DNA of 51,390 bases, taken from Hyphomicrobiaceae bacterium (GTDB lineage: Bacteria; Pseudomonadota; Alphaproteobacteria; Rhizobiales; Hyphomicrobiaceae). The stretch is from positions 1 to 51,390 of the forward strand of contig JANXWC010000262.1 in the NCBI GenBank assembly GCA_025351355.1, in the 5' to 3' direction. The notes beneath the pieces were generated by a model. It searched no databases. It had not been told where the DNA came from and saw only the letters and a program-made list of their open reading frames with translations. The translations under genes were made by a program, and so were the position numbers. Of the stretch, positions 8,337-17,850 are shown piece after piece (position 1 is the stretch's first letter; every line of letters starts with the position of its first letter).

Positions 8337-9125
8337 ATGGCACCGGTTCGTCTCGTCATCAGAGCACTGCACCTCGGGGAAATGATCGATACCAAGGGGC
8401 TCGAACGGGAGGATGCATTTTCCAAAACCCCGCTTGGGTTCAGGACCAGTAACGGCGGCATGGCAGTGTTGTTCAAATCGGGTTCAGCCGCCTTCGTCGA
8501 TATGACGCCGATCGAGGAAGACGAATTGGTGCGCGGCCTGGCCAACCGCATCGCCGCGCCGCTGGAGCAGCCGGAAATCGAGACCGCGATCATCGACGTT
8601 CGCCCCGAAGAGGACGACGGTATTTCCACCGCCGGCATCATCCAGATCAAATCACAGGACCCGACGCGGCTGTTGCTGGTGGCGGAGGCCTTGGCGATGT
8701 CGGTGGCATTGGCCTATGACGAGCGTCGCGTGGCGTCGGCGTTCGAGCGTGTCGAGCCGATTGCCAACAATCTCATCAAGCGGCAGTTGCCGGGAGGCGT
8801 GCAGCCGCAGATCTACGAGGAGATCGGCGAGGCCCTGCTGGTCCAGCATCGGTTAGCCAGCCGCGCCGATCTCGATGACAAGCCCGATGTGCTGTGGGAC
8901 CGGCCGGAGCTCGAACGCTTCTGGGCAAAACTGGTGGACGAATACGATCTGCCGGCGCGTGCGCGCGCGGTGGGCCGCAAGCTTGATGTCATCCGCGAGA
9001 GTGCCGAGACCATCACTGACTTGATCGCCACCCGCACCAGTCATCGCCTGGAATGGTACGTGATCGCACTCATCGCCATCGAAATCGGGCTGGGCCTCAT
9101 CGACAAAGTGAAACTTTTCAGGTGA
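8337..9125 (+). CDS. RMD1/DUF155 family protein
   Basis: A 262-residue protein of the RMD1 (DUF155) family, named after a yeast gene required for meiotic division and also found in bacteria and mitochondria. Characteristic parts are the N-terminal beta-rich sensor-like half, the middle segment with LLVAEALAMSVALAYDE, and the C-terminal helix region RLEWYVIALIAIEIGLGLI, a predicted single membrane anchor just before the end. The ATG at 8337 is preceded by AGGA. The bacterial function is unknown. Confidence 0.88.
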   Translation: MAPVRLVIRALHLGEMIDTKGLEREDAFSKTPLGFRTSNGGMAVLFKSGSAAFVDMTPIEEDELVRGLANRIAAPLEQPEIETAIIDVRPEEDDGISTAGIIQIKSQDPTRLLLVAEALAMSVALAYDERRVASAFERVEPIANNLIKRQLPGGVQPQIYEEIGEALLVQHRLASRADLDDKPDVLWDRPELERFWAKLVDEYDLPARARAVGRKLDVIRESAETITDLIATRTSHRLEWYVIALIAIEIGLGLIDKVKLFR

Positions 9126-9275
9126 CATCAGTCCGTAACGTGCCTCACGCTATGATTTCGTGAACTCAATTGCGGGAACGCAAAAAGTGAAATTGACAGC
9201 ACCGACAGTTTATCAGGCGGTAGCGCGAGCAAGACCGACGTGCATCTGCGCGGCAATCCCGCATGAGGCCTATTG

Positions 9276-10124
9276 ATGGTCGAGCGGCGGGGCTGGGGTG
9301 AGTTTTTGGCGCACGCGATCCTGATCCTGGGTGTGCTGATCGTGGCATTCCCGGTCTACGTATGTTTCATCGGCTCGACGCATCCCAAAGATGTCATTGC
9401 CAACGGCGACATGCCGCTGTGGCCGGGGCCGGTGTTTTGGGAAACCTACAAGCAGGCGCTGTTCACCGGCACCAGCAACACCACGCGGCAGCCCGTCATT
9501 CAGATGCTGCTCAACAGTTTTTGGATGGCGATCATCATCACGCTGGGCAAGATCACCATCTCGATCCTGTCGGCCTATGCGGTTGTCTATTTCAAGTTCC
9601 CGTTCCGCCGTTCCGCATTCTGGCTGATCTTCATGACCTTGATGCTGCCCGTCGAGGTGCGCATTTATCCGACCTACAAAATCGTCGCCGACATGCACCT
9701 GCTCGACACGTTCGCGGGGTTAACGGTGCCGCTGATCGCGTCGGCCACTGCCACGTTGTTTTTCCGCCAGTTCTTCATGACCATTCCGGACGAGTTGCTG
9801 GAGGCCTCCAAGCTCGACGGCGCCGGGCCCATCAAGTTCTTCATCGATACGGTGTTGCCGCTGTCGCGCACGAACATCGCGGCGCTGTTCGTCATCCTTT
9901 TCATCTACGGCTGGAACCAGTATCTCTGGCCGTTGCTGATCACCACCCGCGAGGACATGCAGACGATCATCATCGGCATCAAGAAGATGATCGTGACGGC
10001 CGATGCGCTGACCGAGTGGAATCTCGTGCTGGCAACCACCATCCTCGCCATGCTGCCGCCGGTGCTGGTGGTCGTTCTGATGCAACGCTGGTTCGTCAAA
10101 GGCCTGGTGGAGACGGAGAAGTGA
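9276..10124 (+). CDS. ugpE: sn-glycerol-3-phosphate ABC transporter permease
   Basis: A 282-residue inner-membrane permease of the CUT1 carbohydrate ABC family, with six predicted helices. The EAA coupling loop is EASKLDGAGPIKFF near residue 180. The overall sequence (MPLWPGPVFWETYKQALF opening, SAYAVVYFKFPF, LMLPVEVRIYPTYKI) is typical of UgpE. A TTG precedes the ATG directly. UgpE needs UgpA, UgpB and UgpC, but neither ugpB nor ugpA lies upstream. The gene is separated from ugpC by a toxin-antitoxin pair. Confidence 0.9.
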   Translation: MVERRGWGEFLAHAILILGVLIVAFPVYVCFIGSTHPKDVIANGDMPLWPGPVFWETYKQALFTGTSNTTRQPVIQMLLNSFWMAIIITLGKITISILSAYAVVYFKFPFRRSAFWLIFMTLMLPVEVRIYPTYKIVADMHLLDTFAGLTVPLIASATATLFFRQFFMTIPDELLEASKLDGAGPIKFFIDTVLPLSRTNIAALFVILFIYGWNQYLWPLLITTREDMQTIIIGIKKMIVTADALTEWNLVLATTILAMLPPVLVVVLMQRWFVKGLVETEK

Positions 10125-10197
10125 TCTGGCGACTGGTTGGGATTGTGACGCCGAAAGGCAGTGGCGCTCAACTTCTCGGGTGTGGTAGATAACCTCT

Positions 10198-10416
10198 ATG
10201 AACCAACAACTTCGTGACGTCCTTGAACGAGCTGACACATGGCCTCCGCAAGCGCAGGAGGAGCTGCGCCGGGCTGCGCTTACGATTGAGCAAAGTCTCA
10301 AAATGTCCGCGACGCCACCACTGACATTGCGAGAGATTATGTTGCGGGCCCCGCTTGATGGCGTCGACGTTGAGCGACACTCAACGTTTCCCGCAGTTCG
10401 AGGCGTTGACGTATGA
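10198..10416 (+). CDS. antitoxin of VapBC-type pair
   Basis: A 72-residue acidic protein upstream of a PIN toxin. Its stop overlaps the toxin start (ATGA), the usual translational coupling of toxin-antitoxin pairs. The N-terminal 35 residues are helical (QEELRRAALTIEQ) and resemble small antitoxins with a LPP-x(n)-EAL style helix. The C-terminal half may wrap the toxin. A classical VapB DNA-binding fold is not obvious. The identification rests mainly on position and size. Confidence 0.65.
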   Translation: MNQQLRDVLERADTWPPQAQEELRRAALTIEQSLKMSATPPLTLREIMLRAPLDGVDVERHSTFPAVRGVDV

Positions 10417-10928
10417 AGGGCTTCCTGTTGGATACCAACGTGCTGTCGGAACTCCGGCGGCCGCAGTGTTCGGCAAGTGTGGAGAAATTCGCGAGCAGCC
10501 AGCCGAGCAGTTGGTTATTTACCTCGGTAATAAATATCGCTGAAATTCGGTTTGGTCGCAATCAGGCACCGACTGCTGAGAAGCAAAGGCTTATCGATGA
10601 CTGGCTTGCTCAAGATCTACGGCCCTGGTTTCAGGGCCGCTTGCTGCCAGCAAATGAAGATACGTTCGTGATCTGGCGCGACATCGTTGAGAGTGGGCGG
10701 GTGCGAAATTACACGTTTCCAGAGCCGGACACGCTAATTGCTGCGATCGCCAAACAAAATGAGATGGTCATGGTGACGCGAGATATCCGGTCGTTTGCCG
10801 AGGCGGGAATTCCTGTACTCGATCCTTGGGCAGCTCGATTTATACAAGCAAACGGGCAGATTCATGCGTCGATGCCACTCGATAATACAAATCTCTTGCA
10901 GATTCTGACCGCGGCCAAACCACAGTAA
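10413..10928 (+). CDS. vapC: VapC/FitB-like PIN-domain toxin
   Basis: A 171-residue PIN-domain ribonuclease. The four acidic metal-binding residues are in place: Asp7 ([10 protein letters not shown]), Glu44 (NIAEIRFG), Asp106 ([10 protein letters not shown]) and Asp124 (VTRDIRSF). VapC toxins cleave RNA, often tRNA, until neutralised by the cognate antitoxin. The tail after residue 145 is longer than in minimal VapC proteins. The gene sits between ugpE and ugpC, 11 bases before ugpC, so ugpC is probably read on the same transcript. Confidence 0.88.
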   Translation: MKGFLLDTNVLSELRRPQCSASVEKFASSQPSSWLFTSVINIAEIRFGRNQAPTAEKQRLIDDWLAQDLRPWFQGRLLPANEDTFVIWRDIVESGRVRNYTFPEPDTLIAAIAKQNEMVMVTRDIRSFAEAGIPVLDPWAARFIQANGQIHASMPLDNTNLLQILTAAKPQ

Positions 10929-10939
10929 TCGGAAAATTC

Positions 10940-12019
10940 ATGGCAGCCGTCACGCTCGACAATCTGAAGAAGGTCTACGCTGGCGGTGTCGAGGCCGTGA
11001 AGGGCGTGTCGCTGACGATACCGGACAACTCGTTCACGGTGTTGCTGGGGCCGTCCGGCTGCGGGAAGTCGACGTTGCTGCGGATGATCGCCGGACTGGA
11101 GACGATCACGTCGGGCACGTGCACGATAGGCGACCGCATCGTCAACGACATCGAACCGGCCGATCGCGACATCGCCATGGTGTTCCAGAACTATGCGCTC
11201 TATCCGCACATGAGCGTCTATGACAACATGGCCTACGGCCTGCGCAATCGGCGTACACCGAAGGACGAGATCGAGCGGCGTGTGGCGGAAGCCGCCAAGC
11301 TGCTCGGCATCGAGGATTTTCTCACCCGCAAGCCGCGGGCTTTGTCCGGCGGCCAGCGCCAGCGCGTCGCGATGGGGCGCGCCATCGTGCGCGAACCGCT
11401 GGCCTTCTTGTTCGACGAGCCGTTGTCGAACCTTGACGCCAAGTTGCGCGTCTCCATGCGACTGGAAATCCGCCGCCTGCATAATCGCCTGAAGGCGACG
11501 TCGATCTTCGTCACGCATGATCAGGTCGAAGCCATGACGTTGGCCGATCAGGTCGTGGTCATGAACGACGGACGTATCGAACAGGTCGGGCCGCCGACCG
11601 AAGTCTACAGCCGGCCCGCTTCGACGTTCGTCGCCACCTTCATCGGCACGCCGCCGATGAACCTGCTGCCTGGGCGGATCAGTGCGCCCGGCAAGGTCGA
11701 TGCCGGGGGGGCAACGCTCGCCTACGACGCCGCCCAGTTCGAGTGCGGCGTCGGCAGCGCCGTCACGGTCGGATTGAGGGCCGAAGATATCGTCGTCGGT
11801 ACCGCCGCAGAGGGCATGCCGTTCGTGCACGAATTCGTCGAGGAACTCGGCGCGACGCGGGTTATTCACGGCACGGTGGCTGATCTTGCCATCGAGTTCG
11901 TGATGCCGACGGCTGCCGCCCTGCCGGACAAGGCGGCGCTCACTTTGATGCCCGCCAACGCGGCAATCGTGCATCTGTTCGATTCCGCCAGCGGCAAAAC
12001 GCTGCGCCGGAACCGATAA
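10940..12019 (+). CDS. ugpC: sn-glycerol-3-phosphate ABC transporter ATPase
   Basis: A 359-residue CUT1-type ABC ATPase. The Walker A motif GPSGCGKST is at residues 37-45, followed by a Q-loop ([14 protein letters not shown]), the signature [14 protein letters not shown], Walker B with [11 protein letters not shown] and the H-loop VTHDQ. The C-terminal 110 residues form the regulatory OB-like (TOBE) domain of UgpC/MalK proteins. It energises glycerol-3-phosphate uptake and, in related proteins, may accept other permeases. It is split from ugpE by the VapBC pair. Confidence 0.9.
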   Translation: MAAVTLDNLKKVYAGGVEAVKGVSLTIPDNSFTVLLGPSGCGKSTLLRMIAGLETITSGTCTIGDRIVNDIEPADRDIAMVFQNYALYPHMSVYDNMAYGLRNRRTPKDEIERRVAEAAKLLGIEDFLTRKPRALSGGQRQRVAMGRAIVREPLAFLFDEPLSNLDAKLRVSMRLEIRRLHNRLKATSIFVTHDQVEAMTLADQVVVMNDGRIEQVGPPTEVYSRPASTFVATFIGTPPMNLLPGRISAPGKVDAGGATLAYDAAQFECGVGSAVTVGLRAEDIVVGTAAEGMPFVHEFVEELGATRVIHGTVADLAIEFVMPTAAALPDKAALTLMPANAAIVHLFDSASGKTLRRNR

Positions 12020-12110
12020 GTTTGTCCGCCACTGACACTTGCATGCAACATCTGCGCGGGGCAATGTCGCGGCCTTTGCCGGCGGGGGCCGGTGTGCTGG
12101 GGAAATAAGT

Positions 12111-13208
12111 GTGACATCGCTGGTATTTTTCATGCAGGTCCATGCGCCGCTCATGCTGGCGCTCGGCGGGCTGCTGATCGGTCTGCTGTTCGGTTGGACG
12201 GTTTATCGGACCAATTTCTGCGTGATGGGCGCGCTGTCCGACATCCACAATCTCAGTGACTGGCGCCGGCTCAGAGCCTGGGTGCTGGCGGTCGCGGTGG
12301 CAATGGTGGCGGCGCAGGCGTTGCGCGCGTTCGGTGTCGTGCCGCTGGAGCGCGCGATGTATCTGACGCCGACGCTCAATTGGCTGGGCCATGCGTTGGG
12401 CGGGGCGATCTTCGGTTTCGGCATGGTGTTGGCCGGCGGCTGCCCGACGCGTAATCTCGTGCGGTTCGGCAGTGGCGATCTCAGGTCGATGGTGGTGCTG
12501 TTGGTGGTCGCCATCGCCGGGTTCGCGACCCTTGGCGGCATCATCGCGCCGTTGCGGGATGCTATGGAGCAGGCCACCGCACTCAATCTGCGTCGTGCCG
12601 GTTTGTCATCGCAAAGCCTGGGGTCGATCGTTTCGCTCAGTGGTATTTCCGATGCGGCGCGTCTGGATCTCGTGCTCGCGTTCAGCTTTGGTGCGTTGTC
12701 GCTGGTCTACGTGTTCCGTGATCGCGCCTTCGCGGCGACGCGACTGCACATCAGTTCAGGCATCGCCGTCGGCCTGTTGGTGGCGTCTGCGTGGGCGCTG
12801 ACGGGGCTCACCTACGACGAGTTGGCTACCCAGCCGCTGCCGCCGGTATCGCTGACATTTATTCGTCCACTGGGGGACGCGTTGGAATGGCTGCAGCGCT
12901 TCACGGCCATCCCCTGGCCGACGTTCGGCGTGGCGAGCGTCGCCGGAGTTGCGTTGGGCGCGTGGGCGTCAGCGCTGCGGCGCGGCCGCTTTCGCGTGTT
13001 GGGTTTCGCCAACACCAACGATCTCAAAACCAACCTTTCGGGCGCGGTATTGATGGGGGTAGGCGGCGCGCTGGCTCTGGGATGTACGGTCGGGCAAGGC
13101 ATCGCCGGACTTTCGACGCTGGCGGTCGGCGCCGTCATCACGACAGCCACGATCGTCTGGGGTGGCTTCCAAGGCCTCAAGTACCTGGAGCGTACACTCG
13201 ACGTGTGA
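12111..13208 (+). CDS. YeeE/YedE family sulfur-compound transporter
   Basis: A 365-residue membrane protein of the YeeE/YedE (DUF395, TsuA-like) family, which includes thiosulfate importers. Two internally related halves each carry a conserved Cys motif: GGCPTRNLVRFGSGD in the first and GCTVGQGIAGLSTLA in the second. A third Cys lies near the N terminus (RTNFCVMGALSDI). About nine to ten helices are predicted. A GTG start at 12111 has a GGGGA ribosome-binding site eight bases upstream; an ATG at 12132 is possible. Confidence 0.88.
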   Translation: MTSLVFFMQVHAPLMLALGGLLIGLLFGWTVYRTNFCVMGALSDIHNLSDWRRLRAWVLAVAVAMVAAQALRAFGVVPLERAMYLTPTLNWLGHALGGAIFGFGMVLAGGCPTRNLVRFGSGDLRSMVVLLVVAIAGFATLGGIIAPLRDAMEQATALNLRRAGLSSQSLGSIVSLSGISDAARLDLVLAFSFGALSLVYVFRDRAFAATRLHISSGIAVGLLVASAWALTGLTYDELATQPLPPVSLTFIRPLGDALEWLQRFTAIPWPTFGVASVAGVALGAWASALRRGRFRVLGFANTNDLKTNLSGAVLMGVGGALALGCTVGQGIAGLSTLAVGAVITTATIVWGGFQGLKYLERTLDV

Positions 13209-13294
13209 CAATCACGTGTGACAATCCGCGCTTCGGCGGGTTGGGGCTAATGGCCTAGTACCGTCGGGCGAACGATTTGATGTCTTAAAAAAAC

Positions 13295-13414
13295 ACCCCC
13301 TCATCCGTCCTTTGGGCACCTTCTCCCCAAGGGGAGAAGGAAGACTTCGGCGAGCGCGCGCCGCTTGTTCCTCTCCCCTTGGGGAGAGGATGTCCGAAGA
13401 ACAGGTGAGGGGGC
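13295..13414. repeat. paired palindromic intergenic repeat
   Basis: Two similar arms of about 45 bases face each other. The left arm runs from CCCCCTCATCC to GGGGAGAAGG; the right arm, read on the opposite strand, runs from CCCCCTCACCTG to GGGGAGAGG. Each arm holds its own small hairpin of the type TTCTCCCC-AA-GGGGAGAA. Short repeats of this appearance are abundant between genes of Hyphomicrobiales and are thought to be non-autonomous mobile elements. The whole unit could fold into one long hairpin upstream of the ABC-F gene. Confidence 0.8.
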
Positions 13415-13484
13415 CTTCGGCGCAGATCGATATTATCGCTTGCTGAATAAGCAACGCGCAAAGCGGAGCTGGGCTCTCATCGAC

Positions 13485-15107
13485 ATGATACATCTCGACA
13501 CTATCTCCAAGCAGAACGGCCACCAGATGCTGTTCATCGAGGCATCGGCCTCGCTGCACAAAGGTGAAAAGGTCGGCCTCGTTGGCCCCAACGGCGCCGG
13601 CAAAACAACGCTGTTCCGCATGATCATGGGACAGGAGCAGCCCGACGAGGGGCAGGTGTCCGTCGATCGCGGGCTGACCGTCGGCTATTTCAGCCAGGAT
13701 GTGGGCGAAATGGCCGGGCGCAGCGCCGCGTCCGAGGTAATGGACGGCGCGGGCCCCGTCAGCAGCATCGCCACCGAATTGAAATCGCTCGAAGCGGCCA
13801 TGGCCGATCCGGAACGCGCCGCTGAGATGGAGGACTTCGTCGCACGTTATGGCGAGGTGCAGGCGCGTTTCGAGGAACTGGACGGATATGCGCTGGAGGG
13901 CCGCGCGCGAGAAGTGCTGTCAGGGCTCGGGTTCAGCCAGGAGATGATGGACGGCGATGTCGGCGCGCTGTCGGGCGGTTGGAAGATGCGGGTGGCGCTG
14001 GCGCGCATCCTGTTGATGCGGCCCGATGCGATGCTGCTCGACGAGCCGAGCAACCACCTCGACCTCGAAAGCCTCATATGGCTGGAGAGTTATCTGGAAG
14101 GCTACGAGGGCGCACTGTTCATGACCTCGCACGACCGCGAATTCATGAACCGCATCGTCTCCAAGATCGTCGAGATCGACGCCGGCGGTCTGACGACGTA
14201 TGGCGGCGATTACGAGTTCTACGAGCAGCAGCGGCAGTTGAATGAGAAGCAGCAGCTTGCCCAGTTCGAGCGTCAGCAAGCAATGCTCGCCAAGGAGATC
14301 AAGTTCATCGAGCGGTTCAAGGCGCGCGCCTCGCATGCCGCGCAAGTGCAGAGCCGGGTAAAAAAACTCGACAAGATCGATCGCGTCGAGCCACCGCGCC
14401 GCCGCCAGACCGTATTGTTCAAATTTCCGCCGGCTCCGCGCTCTGGCGAAGATGTGGTCAGTCTGAAAAGCGTACACAAGGCCTATGGTAATCGCCGCAT
14501 CTATCAGAGCTTGGACTTCGCGATCCGCCGCCGCGAGCGCTGGTGCATCATGGGCGTCAACGGCGCCGGAAAGTCCACGTTGCTGAAGCTGGTGACGGGT
14601 TTTGCCAAACCCGACGACGGCACGGTGGCGGTGGGCGGCAGCGTCAAGCTCGGCTACTTCGCGCAGCACGCGATGGATCTGTTGGAAGCCGACCGCACCG
14701 TCTTCCAGTCGCTCGAAGATCAGTTTCCGCAGGCCGGACAGGGTTCGCTCAGGTCGCTGGCCGGCTGCTTCGGCTTCTCCGGTGACGATGTCGAAAAGAA
14801 GTGCCGCGTATTATCTGGCGGCGAGAAGGCGCGCCTGGTCATGGCCAAAATGCTTTACGACCCGCCGAATTTTCTGGTGCTCGACGAACCGACCAACCAC
14901 TTGGACATGGCGACCAAGGAAATGCTGATAACAGCGCTGGAGCAATACGAAGGTACCATGCTGTTCGTTTCGCACGACCGGCATTTTCTGGCGGCGCTGT
15001 CCAATCGCGTGCTGGAATTGACGCCGGACGGCATCCATCAATACGGCGGCGGCTACACCGAATACGTCGCCCGCACCGGCCAGGAAGCACCGGGGCTGCG
15101 GGGGTGA
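13485..15107 (+). CDS. ABC-F family ATPase
   Basis: A 540-residue soluble protein with two ABC ATPase domains in one chain and no membrane domain, the hallmark of the ABC-F translation factors. The first domain has Walker A GPNGAGKTT (residues 34-42), signature LSGGWKMRVALAR and Walker B MLLDEPSNHLD. A basic linker (residues 240-310) is the tRNA-contacting P-site interaction region. The second domain has GVNGAGKST, LSGGEKARLVMA and LVLDEPTNHLD. Members such as EttA, Uup and YbiT act on stalled or initiating ribosomes; which subgroup this is cannot be decided by eye. The palindromic repeat lies upstream. Confidence 0.92.
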   Translation: MIHLDTISKQNGHQMLFIEASASLHKGEKVGLVGPNGAGKTTLFRMIMGQEQPDEGQVSVDRGLTVGYFSQDVGEMAGRSAASEVMDGAGPVSSIATELKSLEAAMADPERAAEMEDFVARYGEVQARFEELDGYALEGRAREVLSGLGFSQEMMDGDVGALSGGWKMRVALARILLMRPDAMLLDEPSNHLDLESLIWLESYLEGYEGALFMTSHDREFMNRIVSKIVEIDAGGLTTYGGDYEFYEQQRQLNEKQQLAQFERQQAMLAKEIKFIERFKARASHAAQVQSRVKKLDKIDRVEPPRRRQTVLFKFPPAPRSGEDVVSLKSVHKAYGNRRIYQSLDFAIRRRERWCIMGVNGAGKSTLLKLVTGFAKPDDGTVAVGGSVKLGYFAQHAMDLLEADRTVFQSLEDQFPQAGQGSLRSLAGCFGFSGDDVEKKCRVLSGGEKARLVMAKMLYDPPNFLVLDEPTNHLDMATKEMLITALEQYEGTMLFVSHDRHFLAALSNRVLELTPDGIHQYGGGYTEYVARTGQEAPGLRG

Positions 15108-15237
15108 GGGGCCGTAACACCCGCGATGCCGGACCTAGATCGTGCGTGCCCGTCGATGCATCCTCACAGTCGGCAGCAGCGCACACGGTTTTCACACCGC
15201 CTGGACCCAAAGGCGACCTCTCAAATTTCTCACACGA

Positions 15238-15278
15238 AGGCGCCAGAAACCTCGAACGGCATCTGGCGCCTATCTTTA
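15238..15278. terminator. hairpin terminator between convergent genes
   Basis: A 10-bp perfect stem, AGGCGCCAGA (15238-15247) with TCTGGCGCCT (15262-15271), encloses a 14-base loop and is followed on the plus strand by ATCTTTAAATT. It lies between the convergent ABC-F and aqpZ genes, so it may serve both directions. The T-tail is weak. Confidence 0.6.
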
Positions 15279-15295
15279 AATTCCTGGCTTAAAGC

Positions 15296-15994
15296 TCATG
15301 CCTTTTCGGCGTCTGCCAGTAGCGCTCGGTAGAGTAGTGCCCCGACTACGGCACCCGCAAGTGGTGCGACCCAGAACAGCCATAGCTGTCCCAATGCATC
15401 ACCGCCCACAAAGATAGCTTGGCTGGTTGAACGCGCAGGATTGACCGAGGTGTTGGTGATCGGAATCGAGATCAGGTGGATCAACGTCAATCCGAATCCA
15501 ATGGCGATCGGTGCAAAACCAGCGGCAGCACGCTTAGCAGTTGAACCAAGGATGATGATCAGGAAGGCTGCGGTCAAAACGAACTCCGCAAGGAACGCCG
15601 AACGCATGGAAAAGCCCCCGGGTGACTGCGCCCCATAGCCATTGGACGCGAACCCCCCGATGCTGGTAAATCCGGCTTTACCCGAGACAATAACGTACAA
15701 TACAGCCGCGGCGGCTATCGCGCCCGCGAGCTGCGCAATCACATACCCCAGCCAGTCGCTCCATGAGAATCGGCCCGCAACCGCAAGACCGGTCGTGACC
15801 GCCGGATTGAAGTGGCCGCCAGAAATCGGACCAACTGCATACGCCATCGTCAAGACCGTCAGTCCGAACGCAAACGACACGCCAGCAAAACCTATCCCCA
15901 GCTGCGGAAAGCCTGCGGCGAAAATGGCGCTGCCACATCCACCGAATACCAGCCAGAAGGTCCCGAAGGCTTCGGCCGACAGTTTGTTGATCAT
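15296..15994 (-). CDS. aqpZ: aquaporin Z
   Basis: A 232-residue six-helix water channel. Both NPA boxes are present: HFNPAV (residues 63-65) and SVNPAR (185-187). The selectivity filter residues of water-specific AqpZ are recognisable: Phe43, His173, Thr182 and Arg188. The ATG at 15994 is preceded by GGGAGGAT, a strong ribosome-binding site that decides the start over an open frame to 16153. The gene is monocistronic and converges with the ABC-F gene. Confidence 0.96.
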   Translation of the reverse strand: MINKLSAEAFGTFWLVFGGCGSAIFAAGFPQLGIGFAGVSFAFGLTVLTMAYAVGPISGGHFNPAVTTGLAVAGRFSWSDWLGYVIAQLAGAIAAAAVLYVIVSGKAGFTSIGGFASNGYGAQSPGGFSMRSAFLAEFVLTAAFLIIILGSTAKRAAAGFAPIAIGFGLTLIHLISIPITNTSVNPARSTSQAIFVGGDALGQLWLFWVAPLAGAVVGALLYRALLADAEKA

Positions 15995-16749
15995 TTTATC
16001 CTCCCATTTGCCTGCGCCGCCGGTCGTTCGACAGTGGACGGGAAATGGCGGCTGAACCGTCGACAACCAAAGCGCAGACGCCGGAATCTTGCGACGAATC
16101 GTCCGCGATCTGGTTATGCAAGCAGTACCGACGCCCAAGCTTCGCACAATCATTCCATTTGCAGAGACTGTTTATAAGCTGGAGTGAGGGTGCACATACT
16201 CCCCACCTCGCCAGCATTTCCGCATGATCCACTCGGGGGCGACTTTGGCCCGGGCCGTGGCCCCGTCGTATCGTCTCTTGTTGGCCCGTTGTGAACGGAA
16301 CGGCACCGGCGCCACTGCGGTCGGTATCGAGGGGGGGGCACCTGCCAGAGTTGTCAAGATCGCCCCGGACTGACAGCTTACGGATGAGCTTCGAGCGTGA
16401 TGTGGTCGCGGACTTTCGCTGATCTGACGCCGGATGATCAACCCCAGTTTGCGATCGGTTGACGAACGAACGGTGTCCGTCGGAAGGTGTTCTCCTGAGA
16501 CCGACCGGATCGGCGCCGAAGCTGTTCCGGAGAGACCGGGCTGCTTCCGGGCGTCCACCATCTACCCGCAAAGACACTGCGTACCCCTTGGGTACTCATT
16601 CAAAAAGGTGAAGAAGTGAAAACGCTCTAAGTCATTGAAAATATTGGCGCGCCGTACACGATAAAAGTGCGAACTCTTATGTGATTGAAATTGCTTTGTA
16701 AACTTTCGACTTGACCTGGGGCAAGTTGCCAAACCCTACTCCCCCGCAT
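15995..16749. other. long intergenic stretch without a convincing gene
   Basis: About 750 bases upstream of aqpZ with no protein-like reading frame. Frames are open on the minus strand, but their translations are rich in Arg, Ser and Pro and have no family features. Visible details are a short dyad GTACCC-CTT-GGGTAC at 16581-16595 and a possible MerR-type promoter: TTGACC at 16711 followed by the dyad GGCAA-G-TTGCC at 16720-16730, with CCTACT 18 bases after the first element. No gene follows that promoter on the plus strand. The stretch looks like degraded DNA. Confidence 0.5.
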
Positions 16750-16998
16750 TCATTGGGACCCTCTGGGGCGACCCGCAAGCGTTATAGGCGGGAAGCTATC
16801 CGCTGGAACGACAAACAGGCGGCCACCCGTTTCAATGGTGCTGGCAATCAGCGTGCGTGCCGGCTCGGGCAAATCCGTGAGATCAGTCGTGCGGTCAAGA
16901 TCGATCTTAGAGGAGCCGGCGATGAGCCGCACGGGTCCCTCCTGGAGCAGCGGGCGAAGAAGCTCGAGGCAATCGTGGACGGTGTCGATCTCGATCAT
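16750..16998 (-). CDS. possible small hypothetical protein
   Basis: An 82-residue frame beginning MIEIDTVHDCLELLRPLLQ. The composition (Leu, Ile, Asp, Glu rich, with an amphipathic start) is more protein-like than the other frames in this gene-poor stretch. The ribosome-binding site is weak. No family is recognised, and it may be a remnant. Confidence 0.3.
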   Translation of the reverse strand: MIEIDTVHDCLELLRPLLQEGPVRLIAGSSKIDLDRTTDLTDLPEPARTLIASTIETGGRLFVVPADSFPPITLAGRPRGSQ

Positions 16999-17430
16999 GG
17001 GTGTCACACTCGATGATAGTCTACCACGACAAGCGGCTTCCTGAAGCAGGTGGTGTGGTTGTACTGGCGCTAGTTCCATCCTGCAAGTTTGGGACAATTG
17101 TGGAACCGAGGGGACCTTACGGACCCTCAAGATTCAAGCACTAAGCCCTCCAAAACCTGCCAAAGTCTCATACTGTCTTGTTTGGCGTTTCCTGGCGGAT
17201 TCACAAACCAGACGGGCTTGGGACGGCGGCCCACGAAACTGTGTTGTCGGTTGCGAGGGCATGCAACCAATTATACAGTTATGGCCTCCCATGCTTTTGC
17301 TGCCTTGACAGTTCAATTGCATCTCGCAGATGCCTCGATTTCTTCGCGTTGGTTGCTGTATACGCAACGCCGCGTGAGCCATTTTTGGCGGCTGGCGCCG
17401 CATAAACAAGATATCAAGTTGTTTAGCCTG
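16999..17430. other. intergenic stretch, nothing recognised
   Basis: About 430 bases between the small frame at 16998 and the SRAP fragment. No start codon with a plausible protein, RNA gene or clear repeat was seen on either strand. It adjoins two broken or doubtful genes and is probably decaying sequence. Confidence 0.4.
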
Positions 17431-17850
17431 TCAGGCTGCAAGCAGATCCTTCTTGTCGAAGCCTTCCTGCACGATTACCAAGCTGTCGCCCGCAATCGGA
17501 CGGACGAGAGACGCCGCTTCAGCGGGCGTGCCAATCAACCATGCATCGCGTTGTTCATCGGTCGTGAGCAAGACCGGGGAGCGTTCGTGATTGATCCTGG
17601 CTGTAGCTAAGTTCGGTTCCGTCGTCATGAAACTGTAGACATCAAGCTCGACATTCTCGCCGCCTTTTTTTATGGGTCCCTTCCATCGCTGCCAGATGCC
17701 GGCAAAAGCAAACGGCGTTCGAGGCTCATCACCTTTGAGTGCAAACCGGTGCCAAGTCGCCGGCTTGCGACCGTCATGCGGTTCGCAGAACGATGTGGCC
17801 GGCACGAGACATCGGCGCTGCTCGAACGACGAGCGCCAAAACCTGCTTTG
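17431..17850 (-). pseudogene. truncated SRAP (HMCES/YedK-like) DNA-protein crosslink gene
   Basis: The frame encodes only the C-terminal half of a SOS-response-associated peptidase (SRAP). It begins with FWRSSFEQRRCLVPATSFCEP, then FAFAGIWQRWKG, FMTTEPN, a HERSPVLLTTDEQRDAWL block and a normal C terminus. SRAP proteins shield abasic sites through Cys2 at the extreme N terminus, which is absent, so the product cannot work. Homology continues upstream of the first possible start (a GTG at 17805) to 17850 and then meets a stop. A different open frame takes over there, so the N-terminal half was lost by deletion or recombination. Confidence 0.75.

Noticed and set aside
10862-12154. A 430-codon frame opposite ugpC
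   Set aside because: Antisense shadow of an intact ABC ATPase; Asp, Arg and His dominate and no family features are visible.
15996-16577. Minus-strand frames of 129-193 codons upstream of aqpZ
   Set aside because: Arg/Ser/Pro-rich translations with no domain and no ribosome-binding site; one of them overlaps the control region of aqpZ.
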